Below, in pieces: positions 1-9,363 of a stretch of DNA of 64,000 nucleotides (position 1 is its first letter; every line of letters starts with the position of its first letter). The notes under the pieces are model-generated. The model made no database searches, was not told the origin of the DNA, and worked only from the letters and a program-made list of their open reading frames with translations. The translations under genes and the position numbers were made by a program. Source of the DNA: Spirosoma profusum (GTDB taxonomy: Bacteria; Bacteroidota; Bacteroidia; Cytophagales; Spirosomataceae); NCBI RefSeq assembly GCF_014699005.1, contig NZ_JACWZY010000002.1, positions 310,001 to 374,000 on the forward strand, in the 5' to 3' direction.

Positions 1-1063
1 ACGTCAGTTTGCCGGTTTGCTGATCGCGTTTGAAAATGGTGATGTTATCGGTATCCTGATGCGCCACAAAAATAAATTCTCCTTTGGGATCAATCAGGAA
101 ATTTCGTGGAGTTTTGCCTTCGGTGAGCTGTTCGCCGACTTTCGTCAGTTTGCCATCATTTCCGATGGCGAAGATAGCCAGACCATTATAACCCCGATTG
201 GACTGATACAGAAACTTGCCCGACGGGTCGATATGAATATCGGCGCTGGTATTCGATTCGGTAAAATTAGCAGGCAACGTTACTACGTTGTCCTGAATCA
301 AAGTTAACTCGCCTGTTTTCGCGTTACGTGAGAACGTAGCAACGGTTGATGTCAATTCTTCGACCAGATAAGCGTATTTGCCATTTGGGTGGAACGTAAA
401 ATGACGCGGTCCTGAACCCGCCTTCACCGTAGCGAAAGGAGGCTGAGCTGGCTTTACCTTGCTATTCGTTACGTCGATATTGAAAATATTTACCTTATCT
501 GTCCCCAGATCGGCAACGTAGAGAAAACGATTATCGGGAGCTAACGTAGCAGAATGGACATGCGCTTTTTCCTGACGTTTGGCGTTCGGCCCCGTTCCTT
601 CATCCTGAACCTTATCTGTAGGTTCTCCCAACGTACCGTCCGACTTGATGGGTAACACAGCCAGACTTCCGCCCCCATAGTTCGATACAAAAGCCGTTTT
701 GCCTGTTTGATCGACGCTGATGTGACAGGGACCAGCCCCCATCGATGACTGGCTATTCAGGTATTGCAGCTTTCCAGTTGTTTTATCGACGGAATAAGCA
801 CTGACGCCCCCATTTTTATCAGCTCCTTCATTCACTGAATACAAGTACTGCCCAGATGGGTGAAGCGCTAAAAATGACGGACTCTTTACGTTCGATACTG
901 ATTGGAGCGGCTGCATGGTGCCAGCTTTTCGGTCAAATTCGAACACGTAAATGCCCTCGCTCCCCCGGAGGGAATACGTACCGACATACATAATTTCTTT
1001 CCCAGATTGTGCCTGTGCTGCCATGCTAAATCCGAGTAAACCTGTAAGGACTATCTTGTTCAT
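1..1063 (-). CDS. Lactonase family beta-propeller protein, 3' end beyond the window
   Basis: Reading the minus strand from ATG at 1063 gives an open frame of 354 codons that runs off the left edge without a stop. A signal peptide (MNKIVLTG...MAAQAQS) is followed by repeated propeller-blade motifs such as YVGTY, PSFLALHPSGQYLY, VSNYGGGS and FTFHPNGKYAY. This pattern is that of the 6-phosphogluconolactonase-like lactonase family (seven-bladed propeller, PF10282 type). The signal peptide suggests periplasmic sugar-lactone hydrolysis rather than the cytoplasmic pentose-phosphate step. Family members are usually about 350-400 residues, so only the last blade or so is missing. Its substrate cannot be told from sequence. 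Confidence 0.85.
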   Translation of the reverse strand, partial: MNKIVLTGLLGFSMAAQAQSGKEIMYVGTYSLRGSEGIYVFEFDRKAGTMQPLQSVSNVKSPSFLALHPSGQYLYSVNEGADKNGGVSAYSVDKTTGKLQYLNSQSSMGAGPCHISVDQTGKTAFVSNYGGGSLAVLPIKSDGTLGEPTDKVQDEGTGPNAKRQEKAHVHSATLAPDNRFLYVADLGTDKVNIFNIDVTNSKVKPAQPPFATVKAGSGPRHFTFHPNGKYAYLVEELTSTVATFSRNAKTGELTLIQDNVVTLPANFTESNTSADIHIDPSGKFLYQSNRGYNGLAIFAIGNDGKLTKVGEQLTEGKTPRNFLIDPKGEFIFVAHQDTDNITIFKRDQQTGKLT

Positions 1064-1274
1064 AAATGGAATAGTGAGCTCGTTTAATAAGCACAATAGC
1101 TAGCTAAACTACCGATAACCAGCTACAAATGGAACAGGGCGAGTACTTGTAAACATTAACGTAGCGTTAAAGCACTACTTGAATTTTATAAGGCTTATTA
1201 CCTTAAATAGAGAAAAAATACAACAGAAGTTGTTTTAAATGAAAAAGTTATGAAATCAGTTCATAAGAATCCAT

Positions 1275-1282
1275 TATTTTTG
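1275..1282 (+). promoter_or_regulatory. Candidate Bacteroidota -7 promoter element (TATTTTTG)
   Basis: TATTTTTG fits the Bacteroidota sigma-ABfr -7 consensus TAnnTTTG and lies 66 bases before the ATG at 1349, in the divergent region between the lactonase and the OmpA-like gene. I see no convincing TTTG -33 element at the usual spacing, so this is a candidate only. Confidence 0.35.
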
Positions 1283-1348
1283 TAGAACGATTTGCTCACG
1301 TATAAGCTCATATCGTCACTCTAATTTTTTGTTAACATTTCCGGTACC

Positions 1349-2233
1349 ATGAAAAGAGTATTGATTATTGTTTCGGCAGTGGTAATGCTGGCCTCCTGCA
1401 ACAGTAAAAAACGCCTTGCTGAAATTAAAGCCCTCCAGGAGGCTCGTGACAAAGCGGTTGCATCGCTGAATGATTGTGATCAGCGCACAGCCGATTTGCG
1501 GTCACAATTATCTGCCAAGGACACCGACCTACAAGGTAAAGACAAGCAAGTATCTGACCTCCAGGGACAGATTGACTATCTGAAAAAAACCAATACGAAC
1601 CTGTTGGATCGGATGTCGGATCTGTCGATTGTGAGTAAATCAGGCGCTGAGAGCATCAAAAAATCGCTCGAAACGCTGAACGAACAGACCAAATACACCA
1701 ATAACCTGAATTCTTCCATCCAACGTAAAGATTCGCTGAATCTGGCCCTTGTGATGAACCTGAAGCGGTCGCTGGATGATATCAACGATCAGGACGTACA
1801 GGTTGAGGTTAAGAAGGGAGTGGTATACGTATCACTTTCGGATAAGCTGCTGTTTAAATCGGGTAGCTATGATATTCTGCCAGCAGCTGAAACTGTACTG
1901 GGTAAAGTGGCGAAGGTTGTTAACGACCACAAAGAGCTTGATATTCTGGTAGAAGGCCATACAGATGTTGTGCCCATTTCTACGTCGGCTATCAAAGACA
2001 ACTGGGATTTAAGCGCACTGCGAGCTACGTCGGTTGTACGTACGCTGCAAGCTAAATTTGGCGTCGCGCCCGAGCGCATGACCGCCGGTGGTCGTTCGGA
2101 GTTTGCGCCTAAAGATGATAACTCAACCAACACCGGTCGTCAGCAGAACCGCCGGACGGAAATCATCATTACGCCGAAAATGGACCAGTTCTTCAACCTG
2201 CTTTCGAGCGGTCAGGCTGGCGGAAGCAAGTAA
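1349..2233 (+). CDS. OmpA family lipoprotein with coiled coil
   Basis: This is a 294-residue protein. The N-terminus MKRVLIIVSAVVMLASCNS is a lipoprotein signal with the lipobox LASC. Residues about 25-130 are Lys/Glu/Leu-rich with many KALQEAR-like heptads and are probably coiled coil. Residues about 165-280 form an OmpA_C peptidoglycan-binding domain: LLFKSGSYDILPAAE, then VEGHTDVVP, then a C-terminal NRRTEIII motif. The inferred role is tethering the outer membrane to peptidoglycan. It is transcribed alone, with a candidate promoter at 1275 and a strong terminator at 2254. A second OmpA-domain lipoprotein (58086-60077) has a different architecture. Confidence 0.9.
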   Translation: MKRVLIIVSAVVMLASCNSKKRLAEIKALQEARDKAVASLNDCDQRTADLRSQLSAKDTDLQGKDKQVSDLQGQIDYLKKTNTNLLDRMSDLSIVSKSGAESIKKSLETLNEQTKYTNNLNSSIQRKDSLNLALVMNLKRSLDDINDQDVQVEVKKGVVYVSLSDKLLFKSGSYDILPAAETVLGKVAKVVNDHKELDILVEGHTDVVPISTSAIKDNWDLSALRATSVVRTLQAKFGVAPERMTAGGRSEFAPKDDNSTNTGRQQNRRTEIIITPKMDQFFNLLSSGQAGGSK

Positions 2234-2253
2234 GCGGATTTGTTCTTACATAT

Positions 2254-2288
2254 AAAAATGGCGCTAGAATCAATCTAGCGCCATTTTT
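2254..2288 (+). terminator. Rho-independent terminator after the OmpA-like gene
   Basis: Fifteen-base arms (2254-2268 and 2274-2288, aaaaatggcgctaga and its complement) flank a 5-base loop and end in TTTTT. It begins 20 bases after the stop codon. The A/T flanks make it bidirectional in form. Confidence 0.8.
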
Positions 2289-2292
2289 ATTG

Positions 2293-2411
2293 TTTGTCAT
2301 GCTGAGGTACGAATCGGACCGCCGAAGCGGCATCTTAATGTTTCATAATTCTCAGGTTGGAAGCTTTAAGATGCCGCTTCGGCGGTCCGATTCGTACCTC
2401 AGCATGACAAA
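2293..2411. repeat. REP-like long inverted repeat, copy 1 (long form)
   Basis: Two perfect 46-base arms (2293-2338, 2366-2411) flank a 27-base spacer. The outer core is TTTGTCATGCTGA, then GGTACGAA, then a block with CGGACCGCCGAAGCGG that can itself fold, then CATCTTAA. The spacer contains CTCAGGTTGG. Related copies lie at 13456, 22612 and 28431. It sits between the convergent OmpA-like gene and lspA and could end transcription from both sides. The family resembles REP/MITE hairpins; mobilisation by a RAYT-type transposase elsewhere in the genome is only a hypothesis. Confidence 0.9.
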
Positions 2412-2441
2412 TTAGACGTATCAGTTTGAACAGCTTTACAT

Positions 2442-3233
2442 TCAATCAACTTCTTTGCGTTCCTCAGGAAGTACAGATTCTGGAGTCGCTGATTGTTCAG
2501 CTTCAGGTTTATCGTCGTCTGTTGAAGCAGAAGTAGTACGCTCTTCTTCGGTTTTAGATTCCGTTTCCTCGTCCAGTAATTCAGCAGTTGGTAGAACCGA
2601 GGCTTCGATTGGGTCAGGGCCTGAAGTGGGAAGCATGGTATCCTCAACATGCTGTTCGCCAAAAAAGCGACGTTGGAAAAACAGAATCATACAGACACCG
2701 ATGAAAATACAGGAATCTGCTACGTTAAAAATGGGTGTCGAATAATATTGTCCTCCCCAGAGTGGTACCCAATCGGGAATGAAACCTTCCCAGACATCCA
2801 CAAAAATCATATCGATCACCTGCCCATGAAACCAGGGAGTTGGTGAGCCATAAGGAGCATTATCGAGAAAAACACCATAGAACGTACTGTCTATTACGTT
2901 GCCAACAGCCCCGGCCAGAATCATCGCCATCGCCCACAGAAGTCCATTAGGCGCCCCCCGATGAGCCAGATTTACCAGATAGTAGCCAATTCCAACCATA
3001 GCAAACAGCCGGAACACACTCAACAAAAGTTTGCCATACTCGTGACCTAACTGCATCCCGAAAGCCATTCCCGGATTCAGAACGTAGTGAAGCTTGAGCC
3101 AGTCGCCAACGAGGTGAATCTGACCTGCAAACCCGGGAGCCATGTAAAAATGCACCGCTAGTTTTACAGCCTGATCCAAAGCGATTAGGACCAACGTGAG
3201 TACGAAAAACTTAAAAGGACTTTTCTGAATCAT
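2442..3233 (-). CDS. lspA: Lipoprotein signal peptidase (signal peptidase II)
   Basis: This aspartyl protease cleaves prolipoproteins at the lipobox in the inner membrane. The ATG at 3233 (MIQKSPFKFF) is preferred over an in-frame upstream TTG because the family's first membrane helix starts there. Visible are four hydrophobic segments, LNPGMAFGM, and the two catalytic-Asp motifs GNVIDS and FNVADS (family consensus GNxxDR and FNxAD). After about residue 195 there is an acidic Ser/Thr/Glu-rich cytoplasmic tail of roughly 65 residues absent from short LspA proteins; such tails occur in Bacteroidota. Length is 263 residues. It serves the many lipoproteins in this window. Confidence 0.95.
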   Translation of the reverse strand: MIQKSPFKFFVLTLVLIALDQAVKLAVHFYMAPGFAGQIHLVGDWLKLHYVLNPGMAFGMQLGHEYGKLLLSVFRLFAMVGIGYYLVNLAHRGAPNGLLWAMAMILAGAVGNVIDSTFYGVFLDNAPYGSPTPWFHGQVIDMIFVDVWEGFIPDWVPLWGGQYYSTPIFNVADSCIFIGVCMILFFQRRFFGEQHVEDTMLPTSGPDPIEASVLPTAELLDEETESKTEEERTTSASTDDDKPEAEQSATPESVLPEERKEVD

Positions 3234-3336
3234 ACTAAAAATACGGCACAGCAACCATCCAGACGGAGATTGCTGTGCCAGCTATTATTTTTTAAATACC
3301 GGCAGACCAACTGCTTGAGCCGAAACTCCAAGCCAT

Positions 3337-4614
3337 TTACTGCCGACAACCTTTTCGGCGTTTCAGCTCATCACTGACCAGCGTAAATTCTCTGCTACTC
3401 TGACCAGCAATTGATTTATTCTCATCGGCCCGACGGAAAAGGTAAGGCATTACTGATTCAACGGGGCCGTAAGGAACGTATTTGGCAACATTATAACCCG
3501 AGTTGGCCAGGTTGTATGAAATGTTGTCGCTCATGCCCAGCAATTGCGCAAAATAAATGTGCGGGTCGTCGTTAGCGATGCTTAACTGCTTCATTTGCTG
3601 AATACAATACTGGCAACTGTACTCGTTGTGCGTGCCCAGACAAATGGAAATAACGTCACGATTTTCCAGACAGAAATCAATGGCTGTATTGAAATCGCGG
3701 TCGGTATCCTCTTTCGTCGCCTGAATTGGGTCCTGATACTCCTCTTCGTGAGCTCGTAGACGCTCTTTTTCCAGATACGCACCACGTACCAGTTTTACGC
3801 CCAGAAAATAGCCTTTGGCGCGTGCTTCGGCTGTATCGCGACGAAGGTGATCGAGGCTTTCCCAGCGATACATTTGATACGTATTATAAACGATCGGATG
3901 CTCATGGTTGTAGCGGTCCATCATTTCATAGGCTAACGTATCAATCGTGTCCTGAATCCAACTCTCTTCGGCATCGACAAAAATGCGGACGTTACGTTCG
4001 TGAGCGCGTCGGCAGAGCATATCCACCCGTTGCAACACACGATCGAATTGCGCTTTCTGTTCTTTATTGAGTGAATCGCCAATCTGAACCGCTTCGAGCA
4101 ATTCAGTGGAGGCAACTCCCGTCATTTTAAATACAGAAAACGGAATATCGGCTGATTCGCTGGCTCGTTCGATGGTGCGGATGATTTCAAGACCCGTATC
4201 ATCGAAACTTTTTTCGGTGTCTTCGCCTTCTACCGAATAATCGAGGATGGTACCGACGTGCGCTTTGTGAAGGTGATGGATTGTTGTTTCGCAGTCACGA
4301 ATACTTTCCCCACCGCAGAATTGCTCGAAAATAGTGTTCTTAATCAGGAATTTAATGGGAAGACGTAAGCGTAGGGCGATCTTTATAAAAAAAGTTCCTA
4401 AATTTACCAGCCATCCCTGATTCATCAACGCAAATAACCAGTAGGTCTTTCGGAGTTTGAAATCCGACTGGGAAGAAAAAGCAATCGAAGTGTCCTCAAA
4501 TGAAACGGGTCCGTCTACGTCTGACTTTACGTCGGCGAGCCCCTGGACAGTCTCCGGCATTAGATTACTTCGGTTCGACATATCAGTGCTCTGTTTGAGC
4601 GATGCTACTTGCAT
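3337..4614 (-). CDS. Proline dehydrogenase family protein
   Basis: This is a 425-residue FAD enzyme of the PRODH superfamily, oxidising L-proline to pyrroline-5-carboxylate. Recognisable blocks are FRMTG-like FKMTGVAS, IFVDAEESW, the Tyr/Arg-rich YQMYRWESLDHL, VKLVRGAYLEKER, ICLGTHNEYS and the C-terminal YVPYGPVESVMPYLFRRADENKS, which supplies the two substrate-binding arginines. The P5C dehydrogenase partner is not fused or adjacent. Start choices are ATG at 4614 and 4581; the first 45 residues are poorly conserved in type, so the start is uncertain. It is convergent with nothing nearby and is separated from lspA by about 100 bases. Confidence 0.92.
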   Translation of the reverse strand: MQVASLKQSTDMSNRSNLMPETVQGLADVKSDVDGPVSFEDTSIAFSSQSDFKLRKTYWLFALMNQGWLVNLGTFFIKIALRLRLPIKFLIKNTIFEQFCGGESIRDCETTIHHLHKAHVGTILDYSVEGEDTEKSFDDTGLEIIRTIERASESADIPFSVFKMTGVASTELLEAVQIGDSLNKEQKAQFDRVLQRVDMLCRRAHERNVRIFVDAEESWIQDTIDTLAYEMMDRYNHEHPIVYNTYQMYRWESLDHLRRDTAEARAKGYFLGVKLVRGAYLEKERLRAHEEEYQDPIQATKEDTDRDFNTAIDFCLENRDVISICLGTHNEYSCQYCIQQMKQLSIANDDPHIYFAQLLGMSDNISYNLANSGYNVAKYVPYGPVESVMPYLFRRADENKSIAGQSSREFTLVSDELKRRKGCRQ

Positions 4615-4834
4615 AGCGGTAAGTGCGCGTCGGTTAACACGACCGAAATATAAAACGAAATTTCGTTTAATCGGCTAATCACTGACGCGGCTTGGTTCGA
4701 CAAACTAAAAACGGTTATAGACAAATGAAGGAACCGGCTTGAGATACAGCTGATTCCTTATGCAAATATACCATAAATTTAGATTCAAAGTTCCCGATAG
4801 AGTACTGGTATTACTCTTAGATTACCTGAATAGT

Positions 4835-5938
4835 ATGAAAGTAGAATTAGCCGTAGAGCCGCTTGGGTCGTGGATTGAGACCAACGGCAAACCACTGATC
4901 ATTGCGGGGCCCTGTAGCGCCGAAACTGAAGATCAGCTTGTTGAAACTGCCCGTCAGCTAAAAGAACTGGACGCAGTGCATGTAATACGTGCTGGGGTTT
5001 GGAAACCTCGCACCCGGCCCGGTAGTTTTGAAGGGATGGGCGAAGTTGCATTGCCTTGGCTTCAGCGGGCAAAAGCGGAAACGGGTTTGCCGTTTGCCGT
5101 TGAAGTTGCTACGCCTGAGCATATCGAACTGGCCCTGAAATATGGCGTCGATATTTTGTGGATCGGTGCTCGTACAACTGTTAACCCATTCAATGTACAG
5201 GAAATTGCCGACGCGCTACGTGGTGTCGACGTACCAGTACTGATCAAAAACCCGGTCAACCCTGATCTGGCTCTTTGGGTGGGAGCTTTCGAACGTATCG
5301 CCGGAGCAGGTATCAACAAACTGGGTGCCATTCACCGGGGTTTTGCCACGGGCGAAGCCAGCAAATACCGCAACGTACCAATGTGGCAGATGGCGATCGA
5401 GCTGAAGTCGATCTTCCCGCAGTTGCCGATGATTGGCGACCCAAGCCACATGGCCGGTAAACGCGCTTACCTGAACGAACTGGCTCAGATGGCGATGGAT
5501 CTGAACTACGACGGTCTGATCGTTGAATCGCACATTGACCCCGACAAAGCGTGGAGTGATGCTGCTCAACAGTTGACGCCCAAAGCATTCGGTGAAATGC
5601 TCGATCATCTGGAAATCCGTCAGGTAGAATCTCAGAATCTGGAATTCCAGAGCTTTACGGAGCAATCGCGACGTAGCATCGATAACGTAGACCGTCAGAT
5701 TGTCGAGATGCTAGCCGCTCGTATGGCGCTGGTTGAACGCCTGGCCGAATACAAACGCGACAACAACGTAACGCTGTTCCAGCCTGAGCGTTGGAAAGAA
5801 ATCCTGAAAACACGTACTGACCTGGGTCAGAAACTGGGTTTGTACCCTGAACTGGTCGAAGAAATCTACAAGATTATCCACATGGAATCGATTCGGAAGC
5901 AAACCGAAATCATTCATAGCCCGGCCCAGAACGCCTAA
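4835..5938 (+). CDS. Bifunctional 3-deoxy-7-phosphoheptulonate synthase / chorismate mutase type II
   Basis: The protein catalyses the first step of the shikimate pathway (PEP + erythrose-4-phosphate to DAHP) and the branch-point conversion of chorismate to prephenate. Residues 1-265 are a type I-beta DAHP synthase: AGPCSAETEDQ, KPRTRPGSFEGMG, GARTTVNPF, KNPVNPDL, HRGF, GDPSHMAGKR and VESHIDPD. Residues about 280-360 are an AroQ chorismate mutase (RRSIDNVDRQIVEMLAARM, then FQPERWKEIL). ATG 4835 (MKVELAVEP) is chosen over ATG 4760 because the extra 25 residues are unlike the family. The fusion allows prephenate or tyrosine feedback through one polypeptide, as known in Bacteroidota homologues. 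A bidirectional terminator follows. Confidence 0.95.
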   Translation: MKVELAVEPLGSWIETNGKPLIIAGPCSAETEDQLVETARQLKELDAVHVIRAGVWKPRTRPGSFEGMGEVALPWLQRAKAETGLPFAVEVATPEHIELALKYGVDILWIGARTTVNPFNVQEIADALRGVDVPVLIKNPVNPDLALWVGAFERIAGAGINKLGAIHRGFATGEASKYRNVPMWQMAIELKSIFPQLPMIGDPSHMAGKRAYLNELAQMAMDLNYDGLIVESHIDPDKAWSDAAQQLTPKAFGEMLDHLEIRQVESQNLEFQSFTEQSRRSIDNVDRQIVEMLAARMALVERLAEYKRDNNVTLFQPERWKEILKTRTDLGQKLGLYPELVEEIYKIIHMESIRKQTEIIHSPAQNA

Positions 5939-5959
5939 GTTTGTCAAGGTATTATAAAT

Positions 5960-5996
5960 GGAGACGCCCGATTTTTGCTGAAAATCGGGCGTCTCC
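5960..5996. terminator. Bidirectional terminator between DAHP synthase and the DUF4249 gene
   Basis: Perfect 16-base arms (5960-5975, 5981-5996; ggagacgcccgatttt) flank a 5-base loop. The convergent DUF4249 reading frame ends at 5996, inside the right arm, so one hairpin serves both genes. Confidence 0.8.
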
Positions 5997-6940
5997 TATT
6001 TCAAACGCATCATAAGCGTAGAGCGATTATAGGCTCCAAAGCAGCCAAAGCCTCCTTGAATGTTGCTAGAAATCAGTACCGGCTCGGCAAATGGATTGTC
6101 ACGGACCTGATTCTGCCGTTCAATAGCATCATGATACCGGTAATAATTTTCATCGACATTAAGCAGATAGGCTTCCAGTTTACCCGACGGTGCAGTATAG
6201 GTCCATACACCATTATTAAATGTAGAAGTAGAAGCCAGGCGTGCGCGTTCAGATATCATTTCCTGCCCATCGCGCCCCAAATCCGTTAGGAGATACCCGT
6301 TATCGAAATACCAGCTGCTTGTGTATAAAACAAGTGTATCGCGAGGGGGTGCATTGGGTGATGGCCTGAATGTAAAACGCTGTGGGTACTCATTATTGCC
6401 AGCAATTCGGTAGAAATTAGCTTGCCCAGCGGCATCCCGCCAACGTAATCTGACGGAGTAATTCTTTCGCCCATCGCTGAAATCGGTGTTTAAAGCCGAA
6501 TCTATCAAAACCTGTTCCAGAGCTACCGGAACAGGAACGGTGCAGGTAGCCGTAACTTCCGATACGCCAAACGCACTAGCCTTTAAGGTGTATGTTTTTC
6601 CTGCAACAATAGGTAGTTCACTGGCTCTGATACGATAAAAAAGTTTAGAACCCCCAAAACCAATCTTAGGAGTTGAATCACGAAGCGTTACCGTTTTAAC
6701 GCCGTCCGACAACGTAACAGTAGCTCCATATACATAAGCAAACTCATTGCTTGGCCCCAGTACGGGTGAAGAGCGAGATAAGAGTACAGTTAATACAGTA
6801 TCCTGTGGAGAAATAAAGCAGGATACGACCAGTTTTTCACTCTGCTGTGTTAACCCTTTTGGCTCTACTTCCTGCCGCAAACTGTCGCAACTGGCTATCA
6901 AACCAATCAATGCTATGTAAATTAATACGTTGAGTTTCAT
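5996..6940 (-). CDS. DUF4249 family lipoprotein, partner of the TonB receptor
   Basis: This 314-residue lipoprotein (signal and lipobox LIASCDS) has the DUF4249 pattern: EKLVVSCFISPQDTVLTVLLSRSSPV near residue 40, VYGATVTLSDG, a VAGKTYTLKAS block, and the C-terminal FAEPVLISSNIQGGFGCFGAYN. DUF4249 proteins are almost always encoded directly after a TonB-dependent receptor and are thought to be surface partners in uptake; the ligand is unknown. It starts 2 bases after the receptor's stop, so the two genes are co-transcribed and probably translationally coupled. Its end overlaps the shared terminator. Confidence 0.85.
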   Translation of the reverse strand: MKLNVLIYIALIGLIASCDSLRQEVEPKGLTQQSEKLVVSCFISPQDTVLTVLLSRSSPVLGPSNEFAYVYGATVTLSDGVKTVTLRDSTPKIGFGGSKLFYRIRASELPIVAGKTYTLKASAFGVSEVTATCTVPVPVALEQVLIDSALNTDFSDGRKNYSVRLRWRDAAGQANFYRIAGNNEYPQRFTFRPSPNAPPRDTLVLYTSSWYFDNGYLLTDLGRDGQEMISERARLASTSTFNNGVWTYTAPSGKLEAYLLNVDENYYRYHDAIERQNQVRDNPFAEPVLISSNIQGGFGCFGAYNRSTLMMRLK

Positions 6941-6942
6941 AA

Positions 6943-9363
6943 TCAGAATTTGAAATTATAGCTGATGGATGGAACAATCGGGAAAACCGAGTAGCGAAAT
7001 AGCGCTGTACGGCTTGGTTGCCTGTCCTCCCGCACTGTTTGAAGTTGGTAGAAGAATGGGTTTCGGCGATTATACGCATTGTAGAAGCTAATTTCCCAGG
7101 TACGTTCGTGGTGTTTTTTCTGTTTGTGGAACTGAATCGCTACGTCGAAACGGTGGTAAGCTTCGGCGCGAAAACTGTTCTTTTGCTGGCTATAATCACT
7201 AACCTTTGTTCCATAATCAAATAATTCCGCAATGACATAAGGAACACCGTTATAAATACTGTTCTGAGAATTAAGCGAATGTCTATGAGCCTGGTAGTTG
7301 GCCACAGGTACAGTAAGCGCGTTACCCGTGCCATACACCCACGTACCCGACAACGTAATACGTTTGCTTAGTTCATAAATGCCCACCACCGAAATATCAT
7401 GTCGGCGGTCGTAGCGGGGGAAGAAGGGCTTCCCCTGATTTAGTTCTGGAAACTGCCATTGCGTCCAGGAGAGCGTATAGCCTACCCAGCCGGATAATCG
7501 CCCAGTTTTCCGTTGGAAAAGCACTTCGGCACCATAACTCCAGCCTTTGCCCGCCGTTACGTTGTCTTCCCAGCGGACACGCTCAGCCGAAGTTGGGTCT
7601 TCGATGAGCAAAAAGCTGGCACCTTCCTTATAATTAATAATGTTGTTCATGGTTTTGTAGTAGCCTTCCACCGTAAGCGCATATCCTTTCCCAAGCGGGA
7701 AATTGTCGGAAAAGTCCTTGGCAATCCCTGCTGCTACTTGTTGCGATTGCTGGGGCGATATTCGATCGGTAGTAGGTACCCATAAGTCAGTTGGCAAACC
7801 AATGCCTGTATTACTAAGCATATGGATGTACTGGTTCATCGTGGCATAGGAAGCTTTCACCGACAGACTTGAACGTATCTGATACGAAGCTGATAGTCGG
7901 GGTTCAGGCCGTAGATAATTGGCAGTTCCCTGTGTGAAGAGGCTTAACCGCAGCCCTCCGTTAAAACGCCAGCGTTCGTTTGGCCGCCAGGTGTCCTCCA
8001 CGTAAACGCCTGCTTCGACGGCGTCGATAGCGTCAACATCACGTCTGAATTCATTAAGAAATCTGTTTTGTACGACGACCGCACTGGGCGTGAATCGGTG
8101 GAAAATTGCCTGCGTGCCGAAACGTAGCGAATGCTGGGGTGTAACGTAGTAATCGAAGTCAAGCTTAGCCGAAAGGTCACGAATGCCCGACGAATAACGT
8201 AGCGACGTAGTGAGCGTATCAGAACTACGATCATCGGAGGAAATTTTGAACTCGTAGTTACTATAAATCAGCGATAGGTTCGAGAAGAGTTTCTGACTAA
8301 ATAAGTGGTTCCAACGTAGCGTACCGGTAGCATTGCCCCAACCAATACCAATGTCGGAACCAGCCTCTTTCTCAGTGGCATAGAATCTGTCCCGACCAAA
8401 ATAACCACTTAGATAAACCTTATTTTTGGGTCCAAAATCGTAATTGGCTTTGGCGTTGAAATCATAGAAATAATAACCGGCCTTTGTGTCGCCATCACTC
8501 TGAGCGGCAATCAGCGGAGCCGCTACAATATCCAGATATGTTCGGCGGCCGGATAACAAAAAACTTCCCTTCTTATTTTTTGTAAATGGTCCTTCCAATG
8601 TCAGACGGCTGGCAATCAGGCCGATGCCTCCTTCGCTATGAAGTTTCTCGCGGTTGCCGTCTTTCATGTTCAGTTCAATTACCGATGAAAGACGCCCGCC
8701 GTAGCGTGCTGGGAAACCGCCTTTGGTCAACTCAACACTTTTCAGCGCGTCGCCATTAAAGACCGAAAAGAAGCCAAACAGGTGGCTGGCATTGTAAACT
8801 ACGGCTTCATCCAGAATAATCAGATTTTGATCGGGGCCGCCCCCGCGTACGTATATTCCCGTTTGCCCCTCCGAACCTTTCTGTACGCCAGGCATCAACT
8901 GGAGTACTTTCAATACGTCCTTTTCGCCCAGAAACGCCGGAATTTTCTTAATCTGCGCCACTGGTACGTCGATACGGCTCATCTGTGGGCTTTCGCTCAC
9001 TTTCTCTTCGGTACGACTGGCTTTTACGTCTACTTCTGCCAGAATCCGGCCCGGTGTAAGCAGAACGTTCAGGTTGTTATTTTGACGCAGGCCAACAGTG
9101 TGAAGAATCGTTTCATAACCGACAAATGAGAATGCCAGTTGTAGGCTGTCCTGAGCGGGTAATGTTATCGAGTAAAAACCATACGTATTGGTTGTGGAGC
9201 CAGTAGACGTACCAGGCAGGTAAACGTTGACGCCTATAAGGGCTTCCAGACTACCTTTTTCGCGAACATAACCGCTGACCGTGAATCGATTGGATGAATT
9301 TTGTGCGGTTACGTAGTAGCTGTTGAGCAAGCTACTGATAACTAATAGGAAAAGTATACGCAT
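6943..9363 (-). CDS. TonB-dependent receptor with carboxypeptidase-regulatory-like N-terminal domain
   Basis: This is an 806-residue outer-membrane transporter. ATG 9363 (MRILFLLVISSLL) gives a clean signal peptide ending near VTAQ; the longer frame begins at TTG and is rejected. Residues about 30-110 are a CarboxypepD_reg-like domain (FTVSGYVREKGSLEALIGVNVYLPGTSTGS). The plug follows (MPGVQKGSEGQTGIYVRGGGPDQNLIILDEAVVYNASHLFG), then a 22-strand-type barrel ending in an aromatic residue (ISYNFKF). No SusD partner is encoded; instead DUF4249 follows. The substrate is unknown. It is energised by an ExbBD-TonB complex such as that at 42630-45624. Confidence 0.93.
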   Translation of the reverse strand: MRILFLLVISSLLNSYYVTAQNSSNRFTVSGYVREKGSLEALIGVNVYLPGTSTGSTTNTYGFYSITLPAQDSLQLAFSFVGYETILHTVGLRQNNNLNVLLTPGRILAEVDVKASRTEEKVSESPQMSRIDVPVAQIKKIPAFLGEKDVLKVLQLMPGVQKGSEGQTGIYVRGGGPDQNLIILDEAVVYNASHLFGFFSVFNGDALKSVELTKGGFPARYGGRLSSVIELNMKDGNREKLHSEGGIGLIASRLTLEGPFTKNKKGSFLLSGRRTYLDIVAAPLIAAQSDGDTKAGYYFYDFNAKANYDFGPKNKVYLSGYFGRDRFYATEKEAGSDIGIGWGNATGTLRWNHLFSQKLFSNLSLIYSNYEFKISSDDRSSDTLTTSLRYSSGIRDLSAKLDFDYYVTPQHSLRFGTQAIFHRFTPSAVVVQNRFLNEFRRDVDAIDAVEAGVYVEDTWRPNERWRFNGGLRLSLFTQGTANYLRPEPRLSASYQIRSSLSVKASYATMNQYIHMLSNTGIGLPTDLWVPTTDRISPQQSQQVAAGIAKDFSDNFPLGKGYALTVEGYYKTMNNIINYKEGASFLLIEDPTSAERVRWEDNVTAGKGWSYGAEVLFQRKTGRLSGWVGYTLSWTQWQFPELNQGKPFFPRYDRRHDISVVGIYELSKRITLSGTWVYGTGNALTVPVANYQAHRHSLNSQNSIYNGVPYVIAELFDYGTKVSDYSQQKNSFRAEAYHRFDVAIQFHKQKKHHERTWEISFYNAYNRRNPFFYQLQTVREDRQPSRTALFRYSVFPIVPSISYNFKF

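Noticed and set aside
17-307. 96-residue plus-strand ORF at the left edge
   Set aside because: It is the complement of the lactonase reading frame, which runs off the window and has clear propeller motifs.
5216-5665. 149-residue minus-strand ORF opposite the DAHP synthase
   Set aside because: It is antisense to conserved DAHP synthase blocks and shows no recognisable domain.
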